Below, in pieces: positions 21,700 through 32,799 of a DNA stretch of 64,000 nt. Every line of letters starts with the position of its first letter. The first letter of the stretch is position 1. The DNA is from Bimuria novae-zelandiae CBS 107.79 (lineage: Eukaryota; Ascomycota; Dothideomycetes; Pleosporales; Didymosphaeriaceae): the NCBI GenBank assembly GCA_010015655.1, contig ML976671.1, forward strand, positions 51,453-115,452, read 5' to 3'. The notes below the pieces were generated by a model that did no database searches, was not told where the DNA came from, and worked only from the letters and a program-made list of their open reading frames with translations. The translations under genes were made by a program, and so were the position numbers.

Positions 21700-24600
21700 A
21701 GTTAATAAGAAATGCATATTAGATAAATAGTAAATATACTTATACCGTAACTACGAAGAATATAGGGAGCAGAAGAACAAGCATAGATTTAATTATATAC
21801 TAAAAGGAACTATAACTCTTAAGATTAAAATAGTAATAAAGGAAGAAGACGATAAAGCTCTCTTAAAAGAGGTCTAGTAGCAGCCTTAGGGAAAGAAGAA
21901 TAAAGGACGTCTTAAACCTACAAAGCTAGTTATAGAGAAAATGTCTTTTTTAGACCTAGGCTTAGGCGGGAAAACGCCTTTAAAGAAGTAAATACTACTA
22001 ATAGTTAGGCATTAATTAAGCTACTAGTATAGCTTAAAGAAATATAGATAAAAGCTATGCTAGACTTAAGAGTATAAGAGAGTTATGTGTTAAGAAAAGT
22101 ACTTAATAGAGCAGGACTTTATAAGCGTAAGAAAGCTATACCCTATGCTATCTATATCGCGAATAGATAGCTAATGCCTGGCAAAGTAATAATTAAATAT
22201 AATATCAAGACCACCCTCACGATCTATAGATACTAGGAATTAATTATCCTTAATATTATTAAAGAAGCGAATTACAATGCAATTTTAAAATTATCCTAGT
22301 TAAGGAAGCATAATCCTATAATTAACTAAAAAAAGAAAAAGCTATCCTTTAAGCGCTATAACTATATATTATAAGTAAAGCCTACGTATTAATAGAGTAT
22401 AACAGTAGATAAGAGAGCTATTAATAATATAGTCTTACGACTAAAGGTTAATAAACGCGAAATTAACTTAGCAAACGTTAGTAAAAACTACTAAGTTATA
22501 AAGCGTAAGTATAAAGAGAATAGCACATCTCTTAATATCCCTAATAAATATAAAGAATAGAGTTATTTATTTTAAGAAGAGAAAGGAGTAAACGCCCTTC
22601 TTAAGTATATATACTAAAATTACCGTATTATTCTTAAAGAAGGAAAAACGCCGCCTTTTAGACTACTATATAGCTAGAGCAAAAAGGAACTCTAATAAAC
22701 ACGCAAATTTCTAAAGAAAGCCCTTAATAGGTAATAAATACGCAAGTTAGAATTACTAGTAGCGTTACCCCTAATATTTATTATAAAAAAAGATAGAACA
22801 CAACGTCTATATATTAACTATAACAGACTAAACGACATAATAATTAAAAATAGATACCTACTACTAAATATATAAGAATCTCGAGATAGGCTAGGACAAG
22901 CCAAGATATTTACGCAATTTAACTTACGAGATAAATACTACCTTATATAAATAGTAGTAGGTAATAAGTAGAAGATAGCCTTTTAAACTAAATATAGACT
23001 ATTTAAGTACTAAGTTATACCTTTTAGACTTACTAATGCGCCAGTAACATTTTAAGTAATAATTAATAATATACTATAAAACTACCTTAATATATTTATA
23101 GTTGCCTACCTTAACGACATCCTAATATTCTCTAAGCAAGAGAAGGATTATATATAATACGTATAAATAGTACTATAAGCACTAGATAGCGCTAACCTAT
23201 AATTAAAACTTAAGAAATATAAATTTTACGTTACAAAATTAGAGTTTCTAGGACATATTATTAACACTAAAGGTATCTAAGTAAGCCCTTTAAAGATTAA
23301 GGAAGTAAGAAAGTAAAAATTACCTACTAACTTAAAGGACGTATAAGCCTTCCTTAAATTTATTAGATTTAACAGGCAATTTATTATAGACTACTTAAAA
23401 ATTACACTACCTCCTACAAATCTTACAAAGAAAGATAGACCTTTTAATTAGATAAAAGAATGCGAATAAGCATTCTAAATACTACAGGAAGCATGTATTA
23501 CGCCACTAGTCCTTATACACTTTTAAGATAATAAACCTTTACGTATTAAAATAGACGCAAGCGACTTGACGGTTAGAGTATACGCAAAATAAGAAAAGAA
23601 TAGTAAATAGTACCTAGTTATATACTACGCACATAAGTTTATATTAGAAAAATTATAATATAAAGTACATAATAAAAAACTGCTTATAATAGTAAAAGCT
23701 ATTAAACACTAGAGGATTTATGCGTATAGTTACTTAAAACTTATAATTTTTATAGATTATAAGAACCTTACACGCTTTATAACTATAAAAAAACTAACCT
23801 AATAATAAGCAAGATAGTTAGAAACGCTAAAATAATATAAATTTAAAATTATATACACCCTAAGTAAAGAAAATAGACAAGCAGACGCTTTTAGTAAAAT
23901 AAATAATAAAGGAGAAAAGGTTAAGATATACTTTATAATACTAAAGAAAAACCCTAATAGTTCTTTAGAACTAATAGCTAAACTTAACTAACTCCTTATA
24001 CTCATACGAGAAGTACCCAGGGAACTATAAGAAGAAATTATATAGTAATACTATAATAACCTAGTGTACGGACACCTAGGGATTAGAAAAACTATAGAAC
24101 TTATCTAGCGGAATTATAGCTTTAAAGGAATTAAGGAAGTAGTAACTACCTATATCTATAAATGTGTAGATTACTAGCGTAATAAACATACAACATATCT
24201 TAAGTATAGAGAAATGCAAGCCATATAAATACCTATTACACTATAGGAAGACATCGCTATAGACTTTATTATAAAACTACTAAAATTAAGATATCCTGTA
24301 ATTAGAATTACTTATAACGCAATACTAAATATTATCTATTAATTTACTAAATATATAAAATTATTACTATATTAGAAGATAATTATAGCTAAGGAACTCG
24401 TATTCTTTATCCTAGACTAACTTATATAGCACTATAATATTCTAAAAATAATTATTAGCGATAGAGACAAACTTTTTACCTTAAACTATTAGATAACCCT
24501 AATAGTACTTATTAGAATAAAACAGAAATTATTAATAGCATACTATCCATAAACCGACGGATAGACAGAACGTACGAATTAAACTATTGAAACGTACCTA

Positions 24601-25330
24601 CGCATCTACTGCAATAACTAGAAGAATAACTAGATTTCTTTACTACTTATAGCACAGCTAGTATATAATAACAAGATATTAATAATAATAGGATTTACAC
24701 TATTCTATATAAATTACGAAAGATACTTATATCTCTTTCATTAAACACTTCCTACAGCAATTAAAATAGAAGAAGCAATAAATATAGTAGAAACTATAAA
24801 AAATATATATATATAACTCTAAGAGAATCTTAAGAAAGCTTAATAGTAAAGTATCTCCTATATAAACTAAAAAAGAAAAACGGCACCTTAGCTAAAGAAG
24901 GGGGATAAAGCATATCTACTTATAAAAAATCTTCGAACCTAAAAGAAAAAGCACAAGAAACTAGACTATATTAAGGTTAAGCTATTTTTTATTATTAAAT
25001 AAGTATTACTAGTTAACTATTAATTAGAACTACTGCTAGACGCGAAAATACACCTAGTATTTTACGTAGACTAACTTAAACCCGTAGACCCTAAAATACT
25101 AATTAAAATAACCTTCTACTACTAGCTAGAGGAAGAGAACGAATTTAAAGTTAAAATACTTTTAAAATATAAAAAAGTTAGATAAGAAGATTTCTAAGAT
25201 AATAAGTTCTTATAAGAATAGTTAGTTAAGTAGAAAGGATACCTACACTTAGAAAATATATAAAAACTATAATCTAAACTCCGCAAGAACTACTAGCAAC
25301 TTTTAAAAAAGGCATAAAATAAGATTTATA
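21700..25330 (+). pseudogene. Gypsy Pol polyprotein remnant (PR-RT-RNaseH-IN-chromodomain)
   Basis: The order is readable through stops. RT spans about 22,750-23,330, with FTQFNLRDKYYLIQI and the catalytic box AYLNDILIFS at 23,102-23,131; the usual Y-x-D-D has become L-N-D, consistent with a G-to-A change. RNase H is near 23,540-23,900 (KIDASD... and KENRQADAFSK). Integrase spans about 24,060-24,800, with the YYPQTDGQTERTN signature at 24,541-24,580. A chromodomain-like KQKGYLHLENI lies near 25,225. Stops throughout make it non-functional. Confidence 0.85.
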
Positions 25331-25429
25331 ACTACTACTACTACACTAAAGTAACAAGAGAAAGTTTTAAAGGAAAAGAAACTTATAATATAACTATACT
25401 AAAAATAAACACTAAGTAGTAGAAGAGGA

Positions 25430-25810
25430 AGGCTTAGACTAAATAATAGACTAGTCTATTACCTTAGCGCCTAAAGTAGTATTTAGATTAACTAATACTA
25501 TTGCCTACGCTAGTTCCTTATAAGCCTCTAAAGCTTCTAACTTATCTACTATAGATATCTTATAATTAAATAACTTTTATTCCTTTTAACGTAACTTCTT
25601 ACGCTGATTACGTAAACGCGCTATTTTCTTTTATACTAAATACGCACGTAGGAGTACTATATAAGTAAGCTCTTTTTTTACTTAAAGTTTTACCTCCTCC
25701 TTAGACTCTAACTTTTCTAACCTTTCTAACTTAGCATTTATTTTTAAATAATTTAGTAAAGGAATATCCTCTAGCTCGCACTTCTAATTACTATACTAAA
25801 TATAATTAGT
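25430..25810 (-). pseudogene. Antisense coiled-coil ORF downstream of Gypsy pol
   Basis: The minus strand between pol and the 3' LTR reads INAKLERLEKLESKEEVKL, then IARLRNQRKKLR.KE.KLFNY, then KLEALEAYKELA, a strongly helical Leu/Glu/Lys/Arg pattern with stops only where Gln is expected. It is convergent with pol. A comparable ORF sits at the same place in the Gypsy remnant at 5,230-5,570. Its function is unknown; it may be a structural or regulatory protein of this Gypsy lineage. Confidence 0.6.
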
Positions 25811-25999
25811 GTACTTTAAGTGTAATAATAATAACTAACAGGATAATTATTTCTTAACATAGTATAAATAGGCAACTATAGTAAATACGTAATTTTACTT
25901 AAGATAATTAGCTTATAAATAGTAGTATTAGGTGGATTAAGAAAGCAGCTTCGTGGGTAGTTAACTTATAAGGACATTAAGTCTAGAGGAGGGGGCTAA

Positions 26000-26432
26000 T
26001 ATTAGGATCTGTTAAGATCTAATATAATAAGAGGCAGGGCATGGACACTTATCTATATAACTAGCCAAGATTTCTGACTTAGCCACAGATCACGTGACTA
26101 AGTCACGCGTCCTAGAAATATCGGGCGTCCCAGAAGTATCTTGGCATATAGGATTTTGGGATTCTTGGGACACCTGGGATTCATAGGAGGGGTTATGTAT
26201 ATAGGGACACGAGGATAGTCTTCTATTATTATATTTAACTTATTTATTAATCTATCGTTTAGATCTAAATAAGCAATCTTGTTAATTTAATTATGCTATA
26301 CATACCTTTAATACTAACACCCTAGTAACAAGCGCAAGCTATCACTACGACCCTCTCTTATCCTACCTATACTCTTGTCCGAGAACCAACCTTAGCCCCT
26401 TAGAGATTAGCTACCTCTTTAGGATCTTAACA
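26000..26432 (+). repeat. 3' LTR of the nested Gypsy, 433 bp
   Basis: It begins TATTAGGATCTGTTAAGATC (TG decayed to TA) after the purine tract GAGGAGGGGGCTAA and ends CTCTTTAGGATCTTAACA. Its right part (from about 26,290) retains many G and C bases that are A or T in the 5' LTR. Confidence 0.9.
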
Positions 26433-28745
26433 AAGTTAAGCAACTTAATAACCTCCTTAATTACTAAGTTATCTATGTAGCCGTTGTAGCCTTTATAAAA
26501 GGTAAAAGTATTAAATACCATGTCTCGTATGCAGACAACTTGATCCTTTATTAGTAACTAAATACGAAAGATATTAGTGCTATTATAGCCTATAAAATGG
26601 TTAATTAGGGCGCGCGAGGCTGTCTTTGCTCTACGTAATAACTAATTAGTTAAAGATAGCTTATTATAAGCTTTTTATACTAAATAACCTTATATAGCGT
26701 GCGCTAATTAAGGACTTTAGATAGCATTTAATTAAGTAAGTATGCTGCTATCTTTATTAACTTATTTATTAATTACTTTAAAAGGTTACCCTAGTGGCGC
26801 AAGGCGCAGGCCTTTATTATAATTAGCTTATTAATAATCTTAGCACCCTTATTTTACGTAGGAGTATCTAGAGCGCGTAGTTTAAAATATATACCTAGGT
26901 TAGCGTAGAGTTACTCTATAAAGTTAATAATACTACGCTTAGCGTTAAGCTTAATTATAATTACGTTGTACTTATACTAACGCTAGATTTATTATATAGT
27001 GTTTTATAGCTAGCCGCCTAGCTAAGCCTTTAACTTTATTAGAAAGGACTCTACTTTGTGCTAACGCGAGTGTTAATAGATAGTATAAGTACTTTACTTA
27101 TTACTATTATAATAGGACTCTCCCTATTATTATAGTTAAATAAGATTAATTAAAATTTAATAAAAGGGACGAATAGCGTTCTTTAGTGTATAATAAAAGA
27201 TCTACTTTATTAGCTTTAATACTGTACAGATTTAATAAAAGTCTTAATTAGTAGGCCCTTTTACTATTACTCTTTCAATATTATTATTTAAGTAATCTAT
27301 AACCTTACGTTCTAAATAGCCCTAAACCTTATAGGCAAGCGTTAGAGAGATCTCTTAGATCTTTAGTACTTCTAATAAACAAGTTTAAATTACTATTATA
27401 AGTAAGAATAACTTTATTAGACGGCGAGAGGAATCTGCGTTAATAAGCTAGTAATTATTATAGTACTCTAAGTGCGTAATAACGCCGTGTTTATTACATA
27501 GCGCGTCTTAACCTAAGTTAAAGTAGATACTATTATCGTAATAACGTCTAAGTCTAATAATGCTTATAATAAAACTAGGTACTAGAGTAACATAAGTAAT
27601 TAACGTTAGTATTATACTTATTAGTATATTAATTATAAAAGTTATTTTACTTTAGGCCTTAATCTTATATTAGTGCTTACCTACCCTAATAATTATACTA
27701 GTATCCTTAACGCGCTCTTACTCCTAGCCTAGCTAATTAGTTATATTAATAACGTAGGTGTTAGAATCTAGGTTAAGAATCTATTAGTTTTAGAAAGTTA
27801 TAAAGTAATTATTAATTATAGTAATAGTTAGCTTATCTAGCAGGATTACGTTGTAATTATTAGTTAGAGTAGCTAAGACCTTACTTACTATGCTATATAA
27901 GCCTATTATAAAAGCTAATGCCCTATTATTTAGCAATTATTTATTATTAAGTTAGGTAGTTATAGTAGCTAGTATTATTTTTAAAAAACGCCTATTTATT
28001 TTATTAACTAACTTCTATATACGCGCTAGCAGGCGAGGGTTGTCTTATAAAGCCTAATTAATACGCTAACGCATAGTAGGATCTTCTTAAAAGTTACTTA
28101 GTTATAAGTAGAAGTCCTTATTAAGGTAGTAGTATAAGCTATACTAGTGTTTATTACTATAGAGATATACACTCTTTAGCGCTTAACTTATAGCCTTATT
28201 ATTACTTTACGTCTTTACCACTTAAAGTTCACCCGCTATACTATTAAGCTTCTAAGAACTAAGTTAGACTTATTAAACGTATGTTATATAGGTAGTAATA
28301 TAGTCCTTTAGTATAGCTATTTACGTGTTATTATTCTCGTGCTTAAATAGCTTAATTAGCTTAGGCGTAGTATATTTAGGGTAAATATTTTTAATAGCTA
28401 TAAGAAAGTCTTCTTATACGCGCGTGCCTTTTACGTTAGATAAATTAATTTTAGTATACTAGTTAGTAACTTTAATTTATAATTATAGCTAGTCTTTAAA
28501 GTTACGTAATTTTAGCGGGGCATATAAGTGCTTATAGTTATTAATTAGGTTATATTAGTAGACTATTATTAATAGCGTAAGGTACTTTTTAAGGGAGATA
28601 AGCCGCGCGTGCGGCGTGTCCTTATTATATAATAAGTAGATATAGCGCTGAGCAATTATCTTACTAATATTTATATTTAGATTTTAAAGTACCTGTTTTA
28701 TTTAAGATAGCTAGCATGTTACTTCTTATCTTAGTCGTACGCAAA
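26433..28745 (-). pseudogene. Copia Gag C-terminus, protease and integrase, degraded
   Basis: The clearest part is on the minus strand around 26,460-26,780: IAAYLLN.MLSKVLN.RTLYKVI, then HFIGYNSTNIFRI, then KDQVVCIRDMVFN. This corresponds to the C-terminal integrase of Copia elements (normally AVYLLNRTPTK...YEALYG and VGYDSTNIFRIW). Sequence right of it up to 28,745 must hold the rest of Gag, protease and integrase core but is too mutated to parse. The mutated zone ends abruptly near 28,745. Confidence 0.65.
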
Positions 28746-29012
28746 TTAATAGTGTCGAAATTTATTATTATTAAGGTTGGCGTTAGTGTATATCGTACCA
28801 GGCGCCTTGTTAACTTTGTATTGGTGCGCCATAGGCTCGACAGGCTCTGTTAGTAGAGGCAAGTCAGCTGTAGCGACGTCGGGGTTGCAATACTGCCATA
28901 GATCGTGCTGCTGCGCGGCATCCTTGCGAAGAAAGATCCATGCCTGCCAGTCCTCAGGCTTGTTGAGGACTACTGTGACACGCGTTGTCGTAGGATCAGA
29001 TTCTGTCGTCAT
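28746..29012 (-). CDS. Copia Gag N-terminus, intact fragment
   Basis: An 88-codon open frame starting MTTESDPTTTRVTVVLNKPE and continuing DWQAWIFLRKDAAQQHDLWQYCNPD. This is the Copia Gag N-terminal motif, with its aromatic residues preserved, unlike the mutated homologues at 12,115 and 13,625. The frame then runs into the RIP-mutated body. It shows what the ancestral Gag looked like. No product is likely beyond this fragment. Confidence 0.6.
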   Translation of the reverse strand: MTTESDPTTTRVTVVLNKPEDWQAWIFLRKDAAQQHDLWQYCNPDVATADLPLLTEPVEPMAHQYKVNKAPGTIYTNANLNNNKFRHY

Positions 29013-29138
29013 CGTGGAGTCGTGCAGCTGTCACACAAGTCGTATACAGCAGGTATCGCAGGATTGTTGTGAACGATTGCAAATGAGCGATTGCAAGTGA
29101 ACGATTGCAGGTGAGTAGCAGCCTTAGCAGGTGCAAAC

Positions 29139-29150
29139 CAGGCTCATAAC
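29139..29150 (-). other. Primer-binding site of the third Copia
   Basis: The minus strand reads GTTATGAGCCTGG immediately after the LTR end, complementary to the tRNA-Met CAU anticodon arm. It differs by one C-to-T change from the sites at 12,431 and 13,387. Confidence 0.6.
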
Positions 29151-29302
29151 TATAGCGTCAAAAAAAGAGTGTTGAAAAGAGAGTGTTGAGGCAATCGTTG
29201 TTTTGATTGAGAAGCTACTCTATGGAGCTATATACTGTAGATCACGTGAGTCACGTGCACGGGCCGCACGGGTGGCCCAAGCTTCCATACTGAAACGTCA
29301 CA
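29151..29302 (-). repeat. 5' LTR of the third Copia
   Basis: 152 bp, TATAGCGTCA (decayed TGTAGCGTCG) to GAAACGTCACA. The target duplication GTATA follows at 29,303-29,307, and the ATG of the next gene is only 3 bases further on. Confidence 0.9.
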
Positions 29303-29310
29303 GTATACGA

Positions 29311-31068
29311 ATGGGAATGAAGTCCCTGTTTCTACGCCTGCTTGCGGCCGTGCCATGGGTACCAGCGCAGGATTCGGTGTCATATGGCTTCGACACGTAC
29401 GGGCAGGATGACCCGTAGGGCACACCGTATCAGACCTTCATGCCGAACGAGAATGTTCGGCCACCGCAACTTCAAATCAACAGGAACGGGTCGGGGCTAG
29501 CGTACGGGGCTTGTGTTCATTGGCGTGAGTGGGGAGCCAACTTCTGCACAGAATTGGCCGACAATATGGGGTACGTGGTTACATGCACACGTTCTGCTGT
29601 CCACATACAATATATAGAACTAACATGTACGAATACAGACTTCTCCGCAGACCGCGAGGCACGCTGATCTGGACGGGCAACTACACCGAGCCCTTCGACT
29701 TCCGAGCACAGACGTACAAGGGCTCCCTAGTTCTAACCTTCCGGTCCGGAGTCCTCTACGGCGGCTACGGCGAAGGCTCATTCTACATCCTAAACCAGTC
29801 CTACGCCGAGATCGCACACTTCTCGCCCTTGGGCTACGAGAACGGCGGCGACCTCCACGAGTCCAGCATTACGGCCGATGACACTGCTCTTGTTATTATC
29901 TACACGCGTAAACCAGCGGACTTTTCTACCGTCAACGGCACACAAGATGGCTGGATCTTCGAGAACATCTTCCAAGAGATCGACATCGAAAGCGGCGAGC
30001 TGGTGTTTGAGTGGAACGCAAGCACGCACGTAGGCCTCAACGAGACGTACAAGGAGCTCAGCGACGCGGGAAACGAGGACAGTCCGTTCGCCTACTTCCA
30101 CATGAATAGCGTGGAGAAGGACGCGAATGGCGACTACATTATCTCCGCGCGCGGCATGGACTGCGTGTACAAAATCTCCAGGGACGACGGGAGCGTCATC
30201 TGGCGGCTCGGCGGGCGCCAGTCCGACTTCGCGCTCGGGGAGGGCGTGGCGTTCGATTTCCAGCACGATGCGGGGTGGGTCGACGACGCGCAGACGCGTA
30301 TGACACTCTTTGACAATGGGGCATACGGAGAGGACGAGTACTCGCGCGGGCTGCTACTCGACGTTGACCAAGACGATATGACCGTCAGCTTGGTCCGAGA
30401 GTTCATCAACGGCGCGACGTTTGGCCAGTTTATGGGTGGCCTCCAGCTCATCGAACCGAGCAACGACAGCTCGAATTTCTTCCTCGGGTACGGGAGTGAG
30501 CCTTTCTTCGCTGAGTTCGACAGCGAGGGGGATTTGTTGTTGGACACGCAGTTTGGCGCGAGCAACGTGGTCAACAACTACCGCGCGTACGAAACGGTGT
30601 GGCAGGGGAAGCCGCTGACGAACCCGGACATTCACTTTGACGGAGACGGGAGTAAGGCGTACTTGTCGTGGAACGGCGCAACAGATGTGGAGCACCGGAG
30701 GATGTATACTGCGAATGCTACGAACGGGGTTCGAGACGACGGTCGATTTGGCGGATGTTACGCTTGACAAGTATATCCGGGCAAGGGCTGTGAATGGTAG
30801 CGGTAATGCGTTGGGCTGGACGCAAGCTACGGAAGGCAACGAGCTTTTCGATGCTTCGGGAGATGTGTCAGAGGACGTTAGGAATACCGCTAGTTCGACG
30901 TCCGGTTCGGCCTCGAGCATAGGCAGCACGGCCGCGCAGACAGGCGCGAGCGCTACTGCCGCGGAGCCATCGAGCTCTCCAACTGGAGCAGCTGTGACGG
31001 CTGAACGGACCGTGGTGGAGAAGGTCATCATTGCTGTTGTCGCGGTTGGAGGACTAGCACTTATTTGA
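29311..31068 (+). pseudogene. Secreted arylsulfotransferase (ASST)-like protein, inactivated
   Basis: Fungal ASST-family proteins are large secreted or GPI-anchored beta-propeller-like proteins; their substrates in fungi are unknown. The ATG at 29,311 begins a signal peptide (MGMKSLFLRLLAAVPWVPAQ). The body includes GTLIWTGNYTEPFDFRAQTY, FHMNSVEKDANGDYIISARG, YKISRDDGSVIWRLGG, NNYRAYETVW and a Ser/Thr-rich tail with a C-terminal hydrophobic segment suggesting a GPI anchor. An intron probably lies at 29,571-29,638 (GTACGT, CTAAC, ACAG). Lesions: TAG at 29,416-29,418 where TGG is expected; a frame change near 29,495-29,508; a second near 29,657 (one G lost); and an extra G at about 30,728-30,731. 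The longest open piece is 29,673-30,767. A Copia LTR ends 8 bp upstream of the ATG. Confidence 0.8.
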
Positions 31069-31219
31069 TATTCATCTTCATCTTCTCCTTCATGTACATA
31101 CATAAGTTCGTTCAACCCCTCCACCTCACCCATAGCTCTTATCTACATCCACCCAAACCAACATCGCGAACGTAACCGCACAAATCTGCCTTCCCATCAG
31201 TACACACACATCACCCCCG

Positions 31220-32001
31220 CTATCCCAAACACAGCGCAACAAACAACAGCACACTCACCAGCACGCTCAGCACCATGATCCCCGTAATCTCCCACCCACC
31301 CGCATACACCTTACCCCTTACCATCGCGCTTTGCTGCCGCCAGCACCTAATCGCACCGACCAGCAAAACCACCATGCCCAGCACTATAAAGGACGCCGCG
31401 AGCGGCACGCCCAGCACAAAGTATCCGATGGACGGATTTGGCGAAAGTGAGTGCTGCAGGCGGAAGAGCTGCGCGGTTACGACGCCGATCATGGCGAGGG
31501 CGAGGGAGGTGCGGAGGTAGCCAAGGAAGGTGCGCTCGAGGGCTATAGATATTGAACTTTAGGGACGACAGGTGCATGCAGGAGAGGAGGAGGCATACCT
31601 AAGTGGTCCCGCGGGTCGCCTTCGATGGTCACAGATACGTTTTGCGTCCAAAACTTCACGATGCCATCGTACCAGTGCGTCTGTTGGCGTCGCTCATGTC
31701 GACGGCGGGGCGCTTCACGCCCTGAGACGTCTGTCGTGGTGCTCGCGCGCGAGCGGTGTGCGCTCGATCCCCCTACAGTTAGAGTATCGTGCGAGGGGCG
31801 CGCCCGAAGCGCGTTCGGTCGCGATGGAGAGGCGTCATGTCCGCTTATATCCCCCAGCTCTTGCGCTACACGATGTCTGGTATTGCGGAGGTATTCTTTA
31901 GAATCGAAGTGGGGTAGAGGCGCGGGCGCATTCAGATCCACTGCGGCGTTGGGGCCAAGGGAGAGCGGTGGTGCAGATGGAGGAGTTTCCTGGTCGGTCA
32001 T
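31220..32001 (-). CDS. DUF202-domain membrane protein
   Basis: Two exons, 31,599-32,001 and 31,220-31,542, with a 56-bp intron (GTATGC...CTATAG), give 241 residues. Residues 1-110 are disordered, rich in Pro, Ser, Arg and His. Then come the DUF202 signature LERTFLGYLRTSLALAMIGV, an Arg-containing loop, and three hydrophobic segments in all (around residues 147-170, 182-205 and 220-240). DUF202 proteins include YidH and relatives of the Vtc1 membrane subunit. The molecular role of the stand-alone fungal forms is not established. The gene converges on the broken ASST gene, with about 150 bp between the stops. Start and splice sites agree with the conserved domain frame, so the model is good. 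Confidence 0.8.
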
Positions 32002-32461
32002 GGAGCGCGAAGGAGAGTGTGTCTACGCATAGTGTAGACGGCGTCGCAAGACATGGTACTGTGGTAGGTTTATATGTTTTGAGTGGGGAAGAAGGGTAAC
32101 AGCTCCCCCGCGCCGATGTCACGATGTCACGCACGATATCACGCTAAGTCGGGCTTGAGTTCCGAGCTCCAAAATGCCATAGTTGAGTTGTTCAGGATTG
32201 GAATTTCGCATGTATTTTCTTTGAACTTACTGTACTTACAGTAGCGATGTCACATCTTAGACGCTCCGCTCTCCGTTGTAAGGCCGTCTCAGATTGTGAC
32301 TACCTCATCTTTAGCATTACGACGAAGAACATGTACTTATCGGGTCGTCGGCGGACCGTCGGCAGGCAATCTCTCGCAAGTTCACATCTTAAATAAGTAA
32401 CCGAGTTACCCTGAACCAATAATTAGTCTGACACCTAACACGGTTAGTACTATCTTATACT
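32002..32461. other. Intergenic stretch ending at the hAT target site
   Basis: About 460 bp upstream of the DUF202 gene. A CGATGTCACGATGTCACG short repeat lies near 32,110-32,135. No gene is recognised. It ends with the target duplication copy CTTATACT (32,454-32,461). Confidence 0.6.
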
Positions 32462-32799
32462 CAGAGTTGCCAACAATCAATCAATCTATCAATCAATTAG
32501 TATTTTTGCTCAAATTGATCCTATCAATCAAATCAATCTCTCTCTCTCTCCATAATCAATCAGTTCAGTTTTTTCCTATTTTTTTAATTGATTGATTGAT
32601 TCTTTTAATCTATTTTTACGCCGTATTTAACGCTGAGAAGGCCTTTTAAAGTAGTAATATTAATAAGTATAGTTAATTATATGTATTATTAGTGTTAGTT
32701 ATTTGGTGTTTTTAGTAATTTCCTAATTAGGTAATTAGCTAGCTTAACACCCTAATTTTGGCGCGTTTGCCCTCTCTATTAATACTCTCTTTTACCCTC

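Larger units (their letters stand above)
19740..26432 (+). mobile_element. Complete Gypsy (chromovirus-like) retrotransposon, RIP-degraded, nested in Copia
   Basis: Two LTRs (19,740-20,171 and 26,000-26,432) enclose a full set of domains on the plus strand: Gag, CCHC knuckle, protease region, reverse transcriptase, RNase H, integrase and chromodomain. A downstream antisense ORF follows. Total length is 6.69 kb. No target duplication is evident (ACGTC left, AAGTT right). The second LTR is less mutated than the first. All coding domains contain TAG/TAA in place of Gln or Trp codons. Confidence 0.9.
17269..29302 (-). mobile_element. Third Copia retrotransposon, interrupted by a Gypsy
   Basis: Two 152-bp LTRs (17,269-17,420 and 29,151-29,302) differ at only three sites, all G/A. 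The flanks are GTATA at 17,264-17,268 and 29,303-29,307, a perfect target duplication. Orientation is minus: the primer-binding site lies at 29,139-29,150, Gag at 29,012 downward, integrase remnants at 26,440-27,150, and the polypurine tract just inside the left LTR (CACACCCCC on plus). Without the nested Gypsy (19,740-26,432) the element is about 5.3 kb, a normal Copia length. The body is heavily RIP-mutated; the LTRs, leader and first Gag codons are not. Confidence 0.9.
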
